This document shows, one piece after another, positions 7,228 through 15,884 of a stretch of 23,341 bases of DNA. Both the position numbers and the translations under genes were made by a program. A model generated the notes under the pieces. That model searched no databases. It was not told the DNA's origin and was given only the letters and a program-made list of their open reading frames with translations. Position 1 is the stretch's first letter. The number at the start of each line of letters is the position of its first letter. Source of the stretch: UBA1038 sp964481445 (GTDB lineage Bacteria; Bacillota; Clostridia; Christensenellales; Aristaeellaceae); NCBI GenBank assembly GCA_964481445.1, contig CAYZTQ010000023.1, positions 1-23,341 on the forward strand. Direction: 5' to 3'.

Positions 7228-8036
7228 CAACGCGGATTATTACCGGGGCAGGGCTGTTGGCTCTGCTGCTCACCGTTCTCTATCTGGGCGGATGGGTCTT
7301 TTCCATTGTCTGGATTGCCGCGGTTCTGATCGCCGTGGCGGAAGAGTTTTCCGTGCTTTCCAAGGCGGGACACCGGCCGGTAGCCTGGCCCACCTGGGCA
7401 GCGCTGATTGTCAGCATTCCCTGCTTTCTGATGCTTGACCACGTGGAGGCAATCAGCATCTTGCTGGCCGTTGTTACCATTACATTCTTTGTGGTCTGCG
7501 TAATCGTTTTATTCCGCAACAATCCCCGGCTTGATGACATGATGTTCTCGCTCATCCCTTTGCTGACGGTGGCTTTGCCCGGTATGTGCATGCTGGCTAT
7601 GAACCGTCTGCCGATGTCTGTGCAGCGGGTGCTTCTTGCGCTCAGCTTTTTTGTGCCGACTATGGGGGATATGGCCGCTTATTTTTCGGGGGTCCGCTAC
7701 GGGCGCGTCAAGCTGAACCCTGTCATCAGCCCTAAAAAAACAATTGAAGGCGCCCTGGGCGGCGCTGTCGGCAGCGTGATGACGGCAGTAATCATCTATT
7801 TTCTGGCCGGCATATTCGGCCTGTCGCAATTTCCTTTTCTGCACTTTGTATTGATTGGTCTGCTCGGAGGGATTGTCGGGCAGGTCGGCGACCTGTTTGC
7901 CTCTCTGGTGAAGCGCCACTGCGGCGTAAAGGATTTCGGAACGATTTTTCCCGGGCACGGCGGCATGATGGACAGGCTGGACTCTATTCTTTTTGTCACC
8001 GTGTTCATTTATCTGTATTTTCTTACCATGTTGTAA
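7224..8036 (+). CDS. cdsA: Phosphatidate cytidylyltransferase (CDP-diacylglycerol synthase)
   Basis: A 270-residue polytopic membrane enzyme making CDP-diacylglycerol from phosphatidate and CTP, the branch point of phospholipid synthesis. Several hydrophobic helices fill residues 5-220. The signature lies at the end: SLVKRHCGVKDFGTIFPGHG followed by GMMDRLD (from about residue 227), with the K-R, K-D, H-G-G and D-R-x-D residues all present. Upstream of it GRVKLNPVISPKKTIEG is also typical. The ATG at 7224 overlaps the uppS stop, and a GGGGG run at 7210-7214 may aid initiation. Twenty-eight bases separate it from dxr. Confidence 0.96.
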   Translation: MTTRIITGAGLLALLLTVLYLGGWVFSIVWIAAVLIAVAEEFSVLSKAGHRPVAWPTWAALIVSIPCFLMLDHVEAISILLAVVTITFFVVCVIVLFRNNPRLDDMMFSLIPLLTVALPGMCMLAMNRLPMSVQRVLLALSFFVPTMGDMAAYFSGVRYGRVKLNPVISPKKTIEGALGGAVGSVMTAVIIYFLAGIFGLSQFPFLHFVLIGLLGGIVGQVGDLFASLVKRHCGVKDFGTIFPGHGGMMDRLDSILFVTVFIYLYFLTML

Positions 8037-8064
8037 AGAAATATGGTTTTCTGAAAGGTAATCA

Positions 8065-9210
8065 ATGCGTTCTATCAGTATTCTCGGCTCAACCGGTTCC
8101 ATCGGCAGGCAGGCGCTGGAACTGGTTTCTTGTTATCCTGACGAATTTCGCGTGGAAGCGCTCTGCGCTCACCGAAACGCTTCGCTGCTGTTTGAGCAGG
8201 TTCGCGCTTTCCGGCCGAAGCTTGCCGCGCTGACGGCGGGGGAAGCTGAAATCCCCGATAATTTGAAACATGCCTGCGAATGGCTTTTTGGCGAAGACGC
8301 GCTTGAAAAGATAGCCCGATCTGCCGACGCTCATGACGTTCTTGTATCTGTAAGCGGGATGGTCGGTCTGAAGGCTGTTCTGGCCGCGCGTCAGGCCGGG
8401 CGGCGCGTGCTGCTGGCCAACAAGGAAGCGCTGGTGGCGGGCGGGGCTTTGGTGATGAATCTGTGTACCCTCGGGGGAGCCGACGCCACGCTGCTGCCGG
8501 TCGACAGCGAGCACAGCGCCGTCTTTCAGTGCCTGAACGCCGCAGAACACAACAGGTATAAGAAAATTATTCTGACCGCCTCCGGCGGGCCTTTCCGCAG
8601 CTGGACGAAGGAACAGATCATGTCGGCCAGCGTGGAGCAGGCCCTGAAGCATCCGAATTGGTCGATGGGGGCAAAAATCACCATCGATTCGGCCAGTATG
8701 TTCAATAAGGCGCTCGAAGTGATAGAAGCCAGATGGCTGTTTGACGCAGGCGCCGAGCAGATAGAAGTATTGGTGCATCCGCAGAGCATTGTGCATTCCA
8801 TGATAGAGTTTGAGGATCACGCGGTGCTGGCTCAGCTGGGGATCCCTGACATGAAGCTGCCGATTCTCTACGCGATGAGTTACCCGCGGCGTCTGGCAAT
8901 GCAGTCGCCTGCTCTGGATTTGGCAAAGGTTGGCCAGCTGAGCTTTGAGCATGTTGATACGGAAAGGTTTCCCGCGGTCGCGCTCGCCTATGAAGCGCTG
9001 AGGGCCGGCGGGGCGGCGGCCTGCATTCTCAATGCGGCCAATGAAGAAGCGGTAGCTTTGTTCATGCAGGGTAAAATCTGTTTTGGTGATATTTACCGCG
9101 TTGTGCGTGACACCATGCAGCGTCTGGGGTCCCTCAGGGCAGACAGCCTGGAGGCCGTGCTCGCGGCAGACTCTGCGGCCAGAAATACCGCAAGGCAAAT
9201 GATTCATTGA
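8065..9210 (+). CDS. dxr: 1-deoxy-D-xylulose 5-phosphate reductoisomerase
   Basis: A 381-residue cytoplasmic enzyme, the first committed step of the MEP isoprenoid pathway (DXP to MEP with NADPH). Motifs in order: GSTGSIG at residues 8-14 for NADPH binding, LLANKEALVAGG, PVDSEHSAVFQ with metal ligands D147 and E149, LTASGGPFR, HPNWSMGAKITIDSASMFNK, and VHPQSIVHSMIEF. The C-terminal helical domain is complete. The ATG at 8065 has GAAAGG at 8053-8058 upstream. Its stop is 14 bases before the rseP start. The presence of both dxr and ispG in one unit shows use of the MEP route rather than mevalonate. Confidence 0.97.
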   Translation: MRSISILGSTGSIGRQALELVSCYPDEFRVEALCAHRNASLLFEQVRAFRPKLAALTAGEAEIPDNLKHACEWLFGEDALEKIARSADAHDVLVSVSGMVGLKAVLAARQAGRRVLLANKEALVAGGALVMNLCTLGGADATLLPVDSEHSAVFQCLNAAEHNRYKKIILTASGGPFRSWTKEQIMSASVEQALKHPNWSMGAKITIDSASMFNKALEVIEARWLFDAGAEQIEVLVHPQSIVHSMIEFEDHAVLAQLGIPDMKLPILYAMSYPRRLAMQSPALDLAKVGQLSFEHVDTERFPAVALAYEALRAGGAAACILNAANEEAVALFMQGKICFGDIYRVVRDTMQRLGSLRADSLEAVLAADSAARNTARQMIH

Positions 9211-9214
9211 TTGA

Positions 9215-9220
9215 GGGAGG
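9215..9220 (+). promoter_or_regulatory. Ribosome binding site that fixes the rseP start
   Basis: GGGAGG precedes the ATG at 9225 by four bases. A TTG at 9207, overlapping the dxr stop, is in the same frame, but the ribosome site lies downstream of it, so 9225 is preferred. Confidence 0.7.
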
Positions 9221-9224
9221 AAAC

Positions 9225-10295
9225 ATGTCTTTTTTATATATTCTTGCTGCGGTCCTGATGTTCGGCATCATGATCACCATTCATGAGGCGGGGCATTTTT
9301 GGGCGGCGCGCCTGAGCAAAATCCCCGTCAGGGAATTCGCCATTGGGTTTGGGCCGAAGCTTATCGGATGGAAGAGCAAAAAATACGAGACTGACTTTTC
9401 GGTTCGTGTGATCCCGATGGGCGGGTTCTGCGCTTTTTATGGCGAGGATGACGGAAGCGAGGAAGCGAAGGCTGATCCCCGCTATTTTGGCAATTTCAGC
9501 GCGTTCAAGCGGCTGATGACGATACTCGCAGGCCCTGTGATGAATGTCGTGCTGGCCTTTATTGTTGCCGTGGCCTTTTTCGCGCTCAGCGGCATACCCG
9601 TTGTCACGGGCCCGGCCAGCACAACCGTGCAGGCGGTCAACGCGGACGGCCCGGCATCGCTGGCGGGGATTGAGGTGCTGGACAAGCTTGTGTCCATCAA
9701 CGGCAGCGAAGTAAGGGATAATGTATCGCAGCTGATCAACGGGGCCATGCAGCAGGGCGCTGAAGCCATAGAGGTAGAAGTAGAACGGCCGGGCAAAGGC
9801 ACGCTGAAGTTTCAGGTTTCACCGCTTTACGACCGGAGCGCGCGCCGCTATATGATGGGCGTCAGCCTGATGACCAGCGTGCCGCAGGTATGGCGACGCG
9901 GCAGCCTCGGGGAAACGCTGTCTTCAGCCTTTGATATGTGCGTGGAGACGGCCACAGGCATTATGAAGGTGCTTGGCGATTTGATTTTCCGCGGTCAGGG
10001 CGTGAATGAGCTGACCGGCTTTGTCGGTGTTACGGAGACCATTGTAAAAACCACGCAATCCAGCCGGCTGCCCGGATATCTGTATCTGATGTGCATGATT
10101 TCCATTAACCTTGGCCTGTTTAACCTGATCCCTATCCCCGGGCTGGACGGCAGCCGCGCTATTTTTCTGCTGATCGAGGCGGTGCGCGGCAAGCCTTTCA
10201 AGAAAGAGGGCTACGTGCATGCCTTCGGCATGGTTCTCCTGTTTGCCCTGATGATTTGGGTAAACCTGCGCGATATTCTGAGGTTGTTTCAATGA
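9225..10295 (+). CDS. rseP: RIP metalloprotease RseP (site-2 protease)
   Basis: A 356-residue intramembrane zinc protease that cuts membrane substrates such as anti-sigma factors, and in Firmicutes (RasP) also signal-peptide remnants. The first helix carries the zinc motif HEAGH at residues 20-24. A PDZ domain follows at about 125-205, with the segment PASLAGIEVLDKLVSINGSEV typical of the ligand groove. The third catalytic residue is in NLIPIPGLDG, with D308. A further C-terminal helix ends the protein. The order dxr-rseP-ispG is common in Clostridia. Its stop overlaps the ispG start (ATGA). I use the ATG at 9225 because of the GGGAGG just upstream. The actual substrate cannot be inferred from this window. 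Confidence 0.95.
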   Translation: MSFLYILAAVLMFGIMITIHEAGHFWAARLSKIPVREFAIGFGPKLIGWKSKKYETDFSVRVIPMGGFCAFYGEDDGSEEAKADPRYFGNFSAFKRLMTILAGPVMNVVLAFIVAVAFFALSGIPVVTGPASTTVQAVNADGPASLAGIEVLDKLVSINGSEVRDNVSQLINGAMQQGAEAIEVEVERPGKGTLKFQVSPLYDRSARRYMMGVSLMTSVPQVWRRGSLGETLSSAFDMCVETATGIMKVLGDLIFRGQGVNELTGFVGVTETIVKTTQSSRLPGYLYLMCMISINLGLFNLIPIPGLDGSRAIFLLIEAVRGKPFKKEGYVHAFGMVLLFALMIWVNLRDILRLFQ

Positions 10296-11347
10296 GCCAT
10301 AAAAAAGAAGTATTTATCGGCAAGCTGGGGCTTGGCGGGAAACACCCTGTCAGCGTTCAGTCGATGACCAACACGCCCACGGAGAATATCGCGGCGACAA
10401 GCGAGCAGATCATCCAACTGGCCAGCGCCGGGGCGGATCTGGTGCGTGTGTCCGTTTACAATGATGACTGCGTCCGGGCTGTACGGGCTTTGGTGGATGC
10501 GAGCCCGGTGCCGCTGGTGGCCGATATCCACTTTGATTACAGGCTCGCCGTCGGCGCCATCGAGCAGGGGATCAGCAAACTGCGCATCAATCCCGGCAAT
10601 ATCGGCGGGGAAGACAGGGTCAGGGTGCTGGCGGATTGCGCCAAACGCCACGGTATCCCCATCCGTATCGGGGTCAATACCGGCTCGCTGCCAAAGGACA
10701 TTCTCGCCGCCTACGGCGGCATTACGCCGGAAGCCATGGTGGAAGCGGCCCGCCGGCATGTCAGGATGCTTGAAAACGCTCACTTCGATGACATCGTCAT
10801 TTCGCTCAAAGCGAGCGACGTGCGCCTGACGGTGGATTCCTACCGGCTTGCCGATAAGACGTTTGACTATCCGCTTCATGTCGGGGTTACCGAAGCGGGT
10901 CTTCCCGGCCAGGGGACGATCAAGTCAGCTATCGGCATCGGTTCCCTTTTGCTGGACGGCATCGGCAGCACAATCCGCGTTTCTCTGACCGGCTCTCCGC
11001 TTGCCGAGCCCAAGGCGGCGCGGGATATCCTGAAGGCCATCGGTCTCATCGGCGGCGTTCAGCTGATTTCCTGCCCGACCTGCGGCCGCACGCAGGTCAA
11101 CCTGGAGGATATCGCCCGGGAAGTGGAAATGAAAACAGCGGATATCAAGGAGAGTGTTACCGTTGCCGTCATGGGCTGCATTGTCAACGGCCCCGGGGAA
11201 GCGCAGGGGGCGGATATCGCCTATTGCGGCGGTGGAAAAGGAACCGGCGCTCTTTATGTGCAGGGCGATTTTGTAAGAAAGATCACGGATAATCCGGCAG
11301 ACGAAATCCTCGCCGCCATTCACGCCTTTATCAAGCAACAGAAATAA
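10292..11347 (+). CDS. ispG: (E)-4-hydroxy-3-methylbut-2-enyl-diphosphate synthase
   Basis: A 351-residue 4Fe-4S enzyme converting ME-cPP to HMBPP late in the MEP pathway. The N-terminal TIM-barrel region contains VQSMTNTPTEN, ADIHFDYRLA and KLRINPGNIGG. The C-terminal cluster-binding domain has C261 and C264 (SCPTCGRTQ), C296 (MGCIVNGPGE) and E303, matching the three-Cys plus Glu ligation of the family. It is the compact bacterial form without the extra domain found in plants. The start is the ATG at 10292 within an ATGA overlap with rseP; a longer upstream in-frame start inside rseP is less likely. Electrons would come from ferredoxin or flavodoxin, which suits an anaerobe with Rnf, though that link is inference. 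Confidence 0.97.
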   Translation: MSHKKEVFIGKLGLGGKHPVSVQSMTNTPTENIAATSEQIIQLASAGADLVRVSVYNDDCVRAVRALVDASPVPLVADIHFDYRLAVGAIEQGISKLRINPGNIGGEDRVRVLADCAKRHGIPIRIGVNTGSLPKDILAAYGGITPEAMVEAARRHVRMLENAHFDDIVISLKASDVRLTVDSYRLADKTFDYPLHVGVTEAGLPGQGTIKSAIGIGSLLLDGIGSTIRVSLTGSPLAEPKAARDILKAIGLIGGVQLISCPTCGRTQVNLEDIAREVEMKTADIKESVTVAVMGCIVNGPGEAQGADIAYCGGGKGTGALYVQGDFVRKITDNPADEILAAIHAFIKQQK

Positions 11348-11351
11348 ACAT

Positions 11352-11356
11352 GGGAG
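11352..11356 (+). promoter_or_regulatory. Ribosome binding site that supports a TTG start for polC
   Basis: GGGAG sits seven bases before the TTG at 11364. The nearby ATG at 11350 meets a stop after five codons, so TTG is the only well-placed start for PolC. Confidence 0.7.
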
Positions 11357-11363
11357 ACAGACA

Positions 11364-14300
11364 TTGACCTTCGACGAACTCAAGGCCCTGATTAACGCGA
11401 ATATTCCGGCGCTTGAAAACAAGCTGCATTTTGAGAAAGCGAGCTATCATGCCGAAACCGGACGCGCGCTTCTGAGTTTTACCTCGGATGTGCTGGTGGA
11501 CACCGGTATGTTTTTGGCGCTGAAAAAGCTGCTGCTGAAGGCTTTCCCGGGTATGCTGATTTCTGTCCGCGTTGCTTCGCCTGCGCTTGCGGAGCAATTC
11601 ATGCAGGAGCCTGTACGTTTTGCAAAGGTTTTGTTGGCCGTTATCGGGCGTGCGCATCCTTCCGCGCTTCCCTGGAATGACGATATCCGTTTCGTTTCCG
11701 AAGACAGCGGGCTCGTGCTTGAGATGCCGGATGAGTTTTCGCTTGACTACTTTAGAAAGCAGGATGTTGTCAGGCTACTTTCTGTCGCGATTTTTGATAT
11801 TTTCAGGATAAAGCCATCCATCGCGCTGCGCCTGCGGGCGGATTCGGACAAGCGGGTAGAGCGTCTGCGCAGGGAACGGGAAGCTGAGGAGGCTGAGAAG
11901 CTGAGGAAGCAGGCGCTTGAAGCGCAGCAGATGGAGCAGGAGAAGGCTAAGGCAGTGAAGAAGCCGAAGCTTCAGCGCATCAAAGGGGTCAGTATCTCTG
12001 ATCCGCCTGTGCCGATCGGCAGCCTGACGGAGCTTTCTGGCCGTGTGACGGTCGCCGGTAAGGTCGTGCAGGTGGAGCGCCGCGATATCCCGGGCAAAGA
12101 GATGGTGCTGCTTACCTTCACTTTGACCGATTTTGAAGGCTCCATCGTCTGCAAGATCTTCTTCCGCTTCCGTGACGGCAGATTCAAGGCGGAGGGCAAT
12201 CCGACGCCTGAGGAAATCAAAAAAGTAGAAGATGTCATTGCGCAGGTGAAGGTAAATGCCGGGCTGAAGGTCCGAGGTACCTGTCAGGTCGATACCTTCA
12301 GCCGCGGTCTGGTGTTGATGGCGCAGGATATCTCCGAACACGAGCTGATTAAACGTCAGGATAAGGCGGAGCGCAAGCGTATAGAATTGCACGCGCACAC
12401 GCAGATGAGCGTGATGGACGCGACTGTCTCAGCAACAGATCTGATCGCGCGCGCGGCCAAGTGGGGGCATGAAGCGATTGCCATTACGGATCACGGCGTC
12501 GTGCAGGCCTATCCCGAGGCTTTTGCTGCTGCCGGCAAGAATAAAATCAAGCTGATTCCGGGCGTTGAAGGCTATATGATGGACAGCATGCCCATCGTGA
12601 AACGTGCGACCAAAGCCCCGCTCGGCGATCCGATTGTCGTGGTTGACTTTGAAACAACGGGACTGAATACCCGTAGCGACCGAATTATCGAAATCGGCGC
12701 CGTCAAGCTGCAGAATGGCCGGGTGGTGGATACCCTTTCTCAGATGGTCAACCCCGGCATGCCGCTGCCCGCGAAGATTACCGAGATTACCGGCATTGAA
12801 GATTACATGGTCATGGACGCGCCCAAGGCGGAGACCGCCCTGCCCAAATTGCTTGAGTTTATCGGTGACGCGCCGCTTGCGGCGCATAACGCCGGGTTTG
12901 ACTGCGCGGTTCTGGACAGCGAACTGAAGCGCCTTGGCATCAGCCGCAAATGGACAGTGATTGACACGCTGTTCTTTGCGCAGAAACTGCATCCCGAGTA
13001 CTCTCGCTTCAACCTGAAAAGCGTTTGCAAGCAGCTGGGCGTTTCGCTGAAGAACGCTCACCGCGCGGTACATGACGCGACCGCTACCGCCGAAATTCTT
13101 GCCGTCATGCTGGATGAGGCAAAAGCGAAAGGCGCGGCGGCGCTTGATGAGATTGATAAAACAGTCATAGGCTATACCAAGGGCATCGACCGGCATGTGG
13201 TGCTGCTGGCCGCTTCCCAGCAGGGGCTGCAGAACATCAACCGGCTGGTGACGATGTCGCATCTGGATTATTTTCACTATGTCCCCAAGATGCCCAGAGA
13301 CAAAATCGAGGATCTCAGGGAAGGTATTCTGGTCGGTTCCGCCTGCTCGGGCGGAGAGGTGTTTCAGGCTGTTCTTGAAGGAAAGGATGACCAGAAGCTT
13401 GAGGAGATAGCCAAGTTTTATGATTATCTGGAAGTGCAACCGGACGAGAATAACAGCCTTCTGTTGACAAGGGGGCTGGTCGACAGCATGGAAACGCTTC
13501 GGAAAATAAATCGGCGCATCATTGCGCTCGGTGAAAAGCTGGCCATTCCGGTCGTGGCGACCGGCGACAGCCATTATCTGGACCCGGAGGACAGCATCTT
13601 CCGCACGATTCTCCACCACAGCCAGCGGGACGAGTATGCGGATGAACTGCCCAAGCAGTTTTTCCGCACGACGGATGAAATGCTTGACTGTTTCAGCTAT
13701 CTGGGAGAAGAAAAAGCAAGGGAGATTGTGATCGACAATCCACACAAGATCATGGATATGATCGGTGAGATTTCCCTGTATCCGAAGCACCCGCAGGGTC
13801 TGACGACTTTCTCGCCTGTGTGGGAAACGGCTAATGATGATATCAGAAATATGGCGATGGCCAACGCGCATAAAATGTACGGCGACCCGTTGCCCGAAAT
13901 TGTCGAAAACCGGCTGAACAAAGAACTGAAATCCATCATCGGGTATGGGTACGCTACGCTTTACAGCATTGCCAACAAACTGGTGACCAAATCGATGGGG
14001 GATGGATATCTGGTCGGCAGCCGCGGATCGGTCGGTTCCTCGCTTGTCGCCACCATGTGCAATATCACGGAGGTAAACCCGCTGCCGCCTCACTATCGCT
14101 GCGCGCACTGCGGCAAGGCAGATTTCGATGTGCCCAAAGGCCATACCGTCGGCGTTGACCTGCCGGACAGGGATTGCCCTTCCTGCGGGCACAAGCTGAT
14201 TAAGGATGGATATGATATTCCTTTCGAGGTGTTTCTCGGGTTCAAAGGGGACAAGGTGCCCGACATAGACCTGAATTTCTCCGGAGAGTACCAGACAAAG

Positions 14301-15689
14301 GCGCATGCCTATGTGGAAGAGCTTTTTGGAAAGGGCTTTGTTTTCAGAGCCGGAACCATCGGTACTTTGCAGGAAAAAACGGCCTATGGCCTGGTGCTCA
14401 AATATATGGAAGAGAAGGGCAAACAGTTTTCGGACGCGGAAAAATCCCGTCTTGCGCTGGGCTGCGTCGGGGTGAAACGTACAACAGGGCAGCATCCAGG
14501 CGGCATCGTTGTATTGCCTAAAGCCTATGACATCACGCAGTTCACCGCGGTGCAGCACCCCTCTGACGACTCTTCCAAGGGCGTTGTTACCACGCACTAC
14601 GATTTTGCCTCGATGCACGATATTCTGGTCAAGCTGGATATCCTCGGCCATGATGACCCGACCATGATTCATACCATGGAAAGGCTGAGCGGCGTTCCCT
14701 ATCACGAGATACCGCTGGATGACCCGCAGGTGATGTCGCTGTTTACCTCAACAGAAGCGCTTGGCGTGAAGCCGGAGGATATCTACAGCGATACGGGTAC
14801 GCTCGGTGTGCCGGAGTTCGGCACGGCTTTTGTCCGTCAGATGCTGATGGATACCATGCCGACCACGATGGAGGAACTGATCAGGATTTCGGGCCTTTCC
14901 CATGGCACCGATGTGTGGCTTGGGAACGCGAAGGATCTGATCGACTCGAAGACCGCGACCCTCAGAAGCTGCATCTGTACCCGCGATGATATTATGAATA
15001 CGCTGATCGCGAGAGGCGTGCCGGAGAAAATCTCGTTTGATACCATGGAAAGCGTCCGGAAGGGCAAGGGTCTGAAGCCTGAAATGGAAGCCGCCATGCG
15101 GGAAAACGGCGTTGAGCAGTGGTACATAGACAGCTGCAACAAGATTGCCTACATGTTTCCCAAAGGGCACGCTGTCGCCTATGTGACCATGGCCCTGCGC
15201 GTCGCCTGGTATAAGGTGCACAGGCCGCTCGCTTACTATGCCGCGTATTTCACCATCCGCTCCAAAGGGTTTGACGCGCGCAGCATGATAAGGCCGCGCG
15301 CCTATATCCGCCAGATGCTGGAAGAGTATCAGGCCGCGGACAGCAAAGAGCTCAGCGCTACGCAGAAGGATGAAATCGTCGCGCTTGAAATGGTCAATGA
15401 GATGCTTGCCAGAGGGTTCACCTTCCTTGGCCCGGATCTATACAGGAGCGCCGCGGCGGATTTTCTGATTGAAGGAGACAGCCTGAGGGTACCCTTCGCG
15501 TCGCTTGGAGGCTTCGGGGAAGAAGCGGCCCTGAGCATCGTGGAAGCGCGCGCTGACCGTTTCCTTTCGATTGAGGACCTGAAAAAGCGAACAAAGATCA
15601 CCAGCAGCGGCATTGAGATGCTGAGGGAGGCCGGGGCCATGAAGGACCTGTCAGATACCAACCAGGTGGATTTCTTCAGCATGTTCTGA
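11364..15689 (+). CDS. polC: DNA polymerase III alpha subunit, Gram-positive PolC type
   Basis: A 1441-residue replicative polymerase with built-in proofreading. Order of domains: N-terminal region, a charged coiled-coil linker (about 160-205), an OB fold (about 215-335), the first half of a PHP domain with H343 and H345 in ELHAHTQ, then the inserted DEDD 3'-5' exonuclease starting VDFETTGLN with D428 and E430. The second PHP half follows with GSACSGGE and ATGDSHY. The polymerase core has GSRGSVGSS, a zinc finger C913/C916/C938/C941, the catalytic pair D967 and D969 in PDIDLNFSGEYQ, HPGGIVVLP, and KGHAVAYV in the fingers. Length is the family norm. The start is TTG. It ends the frr-led unit; no convincing terminator follows before the rimP promoter. 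Confidence 0.98.
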   Translation: MTFDELKALINANIPALENKLHFEKASYHAETGRALLSFTSDVLVDTGMFLALKKLLLKAFPGMLISVRVASPALAEQFMQEPVRFAKVLLAVIGRAHPSALPWNDDIRFVSEDSGLVLEMPDEFSLDYFRKQDVVRLLSVAIFDIFRIKPSIALRLRADSDKRVERLRREREAEEAEKLRKQALEAQQMEQEKAKAVKKPKLQRIKGVSISDPPVPIGSLTELSGRVTVAGKVVQVERRDIPGKEMVLLTFTLTDFEGSIVCKIFFRFRDGRFKAEGNPTPEEIKKVEDVIAQVKVNAGLKVRGTCQVDTFSRGLVLMAQDISEHELIKRQDKAERKRIELHAHTQMSVMDATVSATDLIARAAKWGHEAIAITDHGVVQAYPEAFAAAGKNKIKLIPGVEGYMMDSMPIVKRATKAPLGDPIVVVDFETTGLNTRSDRIIEIGAVKLQNGRVVDTLSQMVNPGMPLPAKITEITGIEDYMVMDAPKAETALPKLLEFIGDAPLAAHNAGFDCAVLDSELKRLGISRKWTVIDTLFFAQKLHPEYSRFNLKSVCKQLGVSLKNAHRAVHDATATAEILAVMLDEAKAKGAAALDEIDKTVIGYTKGIDRHVVLLAASQQGLQNINRLVTMSHLDYFHYVPKMPRDKIEDLREGILVGSACSGGEVFQAVLEGKDDQKLEEIAKFYDYLEVQPDENNSLLLTRGLVDSMETLRKINRRIIALGEKLAIPVVATGDSHYLDPEDSIFRTILHHSQRDEYADELPKQFFRTTDEMLDCFSYLGEEKAREIVIDNPHKIMDMIGEISLYPKHPQGLTTFSPVWETANDDIRNMAMANAHKMYGDPLPEIVENRLNKELKSIIGYGYATLYSIANKLVTKSMGDGYLVGSRGSVGSSLVATMCNITEVNPLPPHYRCAHCGKADFDVPKGHTVGVDLPDRDCPSCGHKLIKDGYDIPFEVFLGFKGDKVPDIDLNFSGEYQTKAHAYVEELFGKGFVFRAGTIGTLQEKTAYGLVLKYMEEKGKQFSDAEKSRLALGCVGVKRTTGQHPGGIVVLPKAYDITQFTAVQHPSDDSSKGVVTTHYDFASMHDILVKLDILGHDDPTMIHTMERLSGVPYHEIPLDDPQVMSLFTSTEALGVKPEDIYSDTGTLGVPEFGTAFVRQMLMDTMPTTMEELIRISGLSHGTDVWLGNAKDLIDSKTATLRSCICTRDDIMNTLIARGVPEKISFDTMESVRKGKGLKPEMEAAMRENGVEQWYIDSCNKIAYMFPKGHAVAYVTMALRVAWYKVHRPLAYYAAYFTIRSKGFDARSMIRPRAYIRQMLEEYQAADSKELSATQKDEIVALEMVNEMLARGFTFLGPDLYRSAAADFLIEGDSLRVPFASLGGFGEEAALSIVEARADRFLSIEDLKKRTKITSSGIEMLREAGAMKDLSDTNQVDFFSMF

Positions 15690-15729
15690 TTCGCAGGTAC
15701 GGCAAATCGCTATTTTGCTGTGAAATTGC

Positions 15730-15758
15730 TTGTAAACTTTGCGTTTGTGTGATATAGT
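15730..15758 (+). promoter_or_regulatory. Extended -10 promoter for the rimP-nusA-infB operon
   Basis: TTGTAA at 15730-15735 and TATAGT at 15753-15758 have a 17-base spacer, and TGA at 15750-15752 gives the extended -10 element directly before TATAGT. Transcription would start near 15765, leaving a leader of about 120 bases before rimP. Confidence 0.75.
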
Positions 15759-15793
15759 CATCCTGTAATTGTCTGGGAAAGAAGGGTTTAGCC

Positions 15794-15868
15794 AAGAGTG
15801 GGAGTCGCGTTGGGCAGGAATCGGTGCTATGCACGGATTCTTTTGCTACCCAACGTATCCCGCTTTTT
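15794..15868 (+). promoter_or_regulatory. Structured rimP-nusA leader with terminator-like basal stem
   Basis: Three nested stems can be drawn. The basal stem pairs 15794-15803 (AAGAGTGGGA) with 15858-15867 (TCCCGCTTTT), ten pairs with two G-U wobbles, and runs into TTTTTG at 15864-15869. The middle stem is a perfect 7-bp CGTTGGG/CCCAACG (15808-15814 with 15849-15855). The apical part pairs GAATC/GATTC (15818-15822 with 15836-15840), then GTGC/GCAC around a TAT loop. The rimP start is 16 bases beyond the T run. In Bacillus subtilis the nusA operon is known to be attenuated by NusA-stimulated termination in its 5' leader. This element sits in the equivalent place and has an interrupted T tract, so it is a candidate for the same control. 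The extra nested stems are unusual for a plain terminator. Confidence 0.7.
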
Positions 15869-15884
15869 GTATTGAAACGAGTAA

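Noticed and set aside
12429..14705. A 758-codon minus-strand open frame inside polC
   Set aside because: It lies wholly antisense to conserved PolC domains and shows no recognisable motif; it is a codon-bias shadow.
15700..15720. A 7-bp hairpin (CGGCAAA/TTTGCTG) after polC as a possible terminator
   Set aside because: The stem is AT-rich with a wobble and is not followed by a T run, so intrinsic termination is unlikely.
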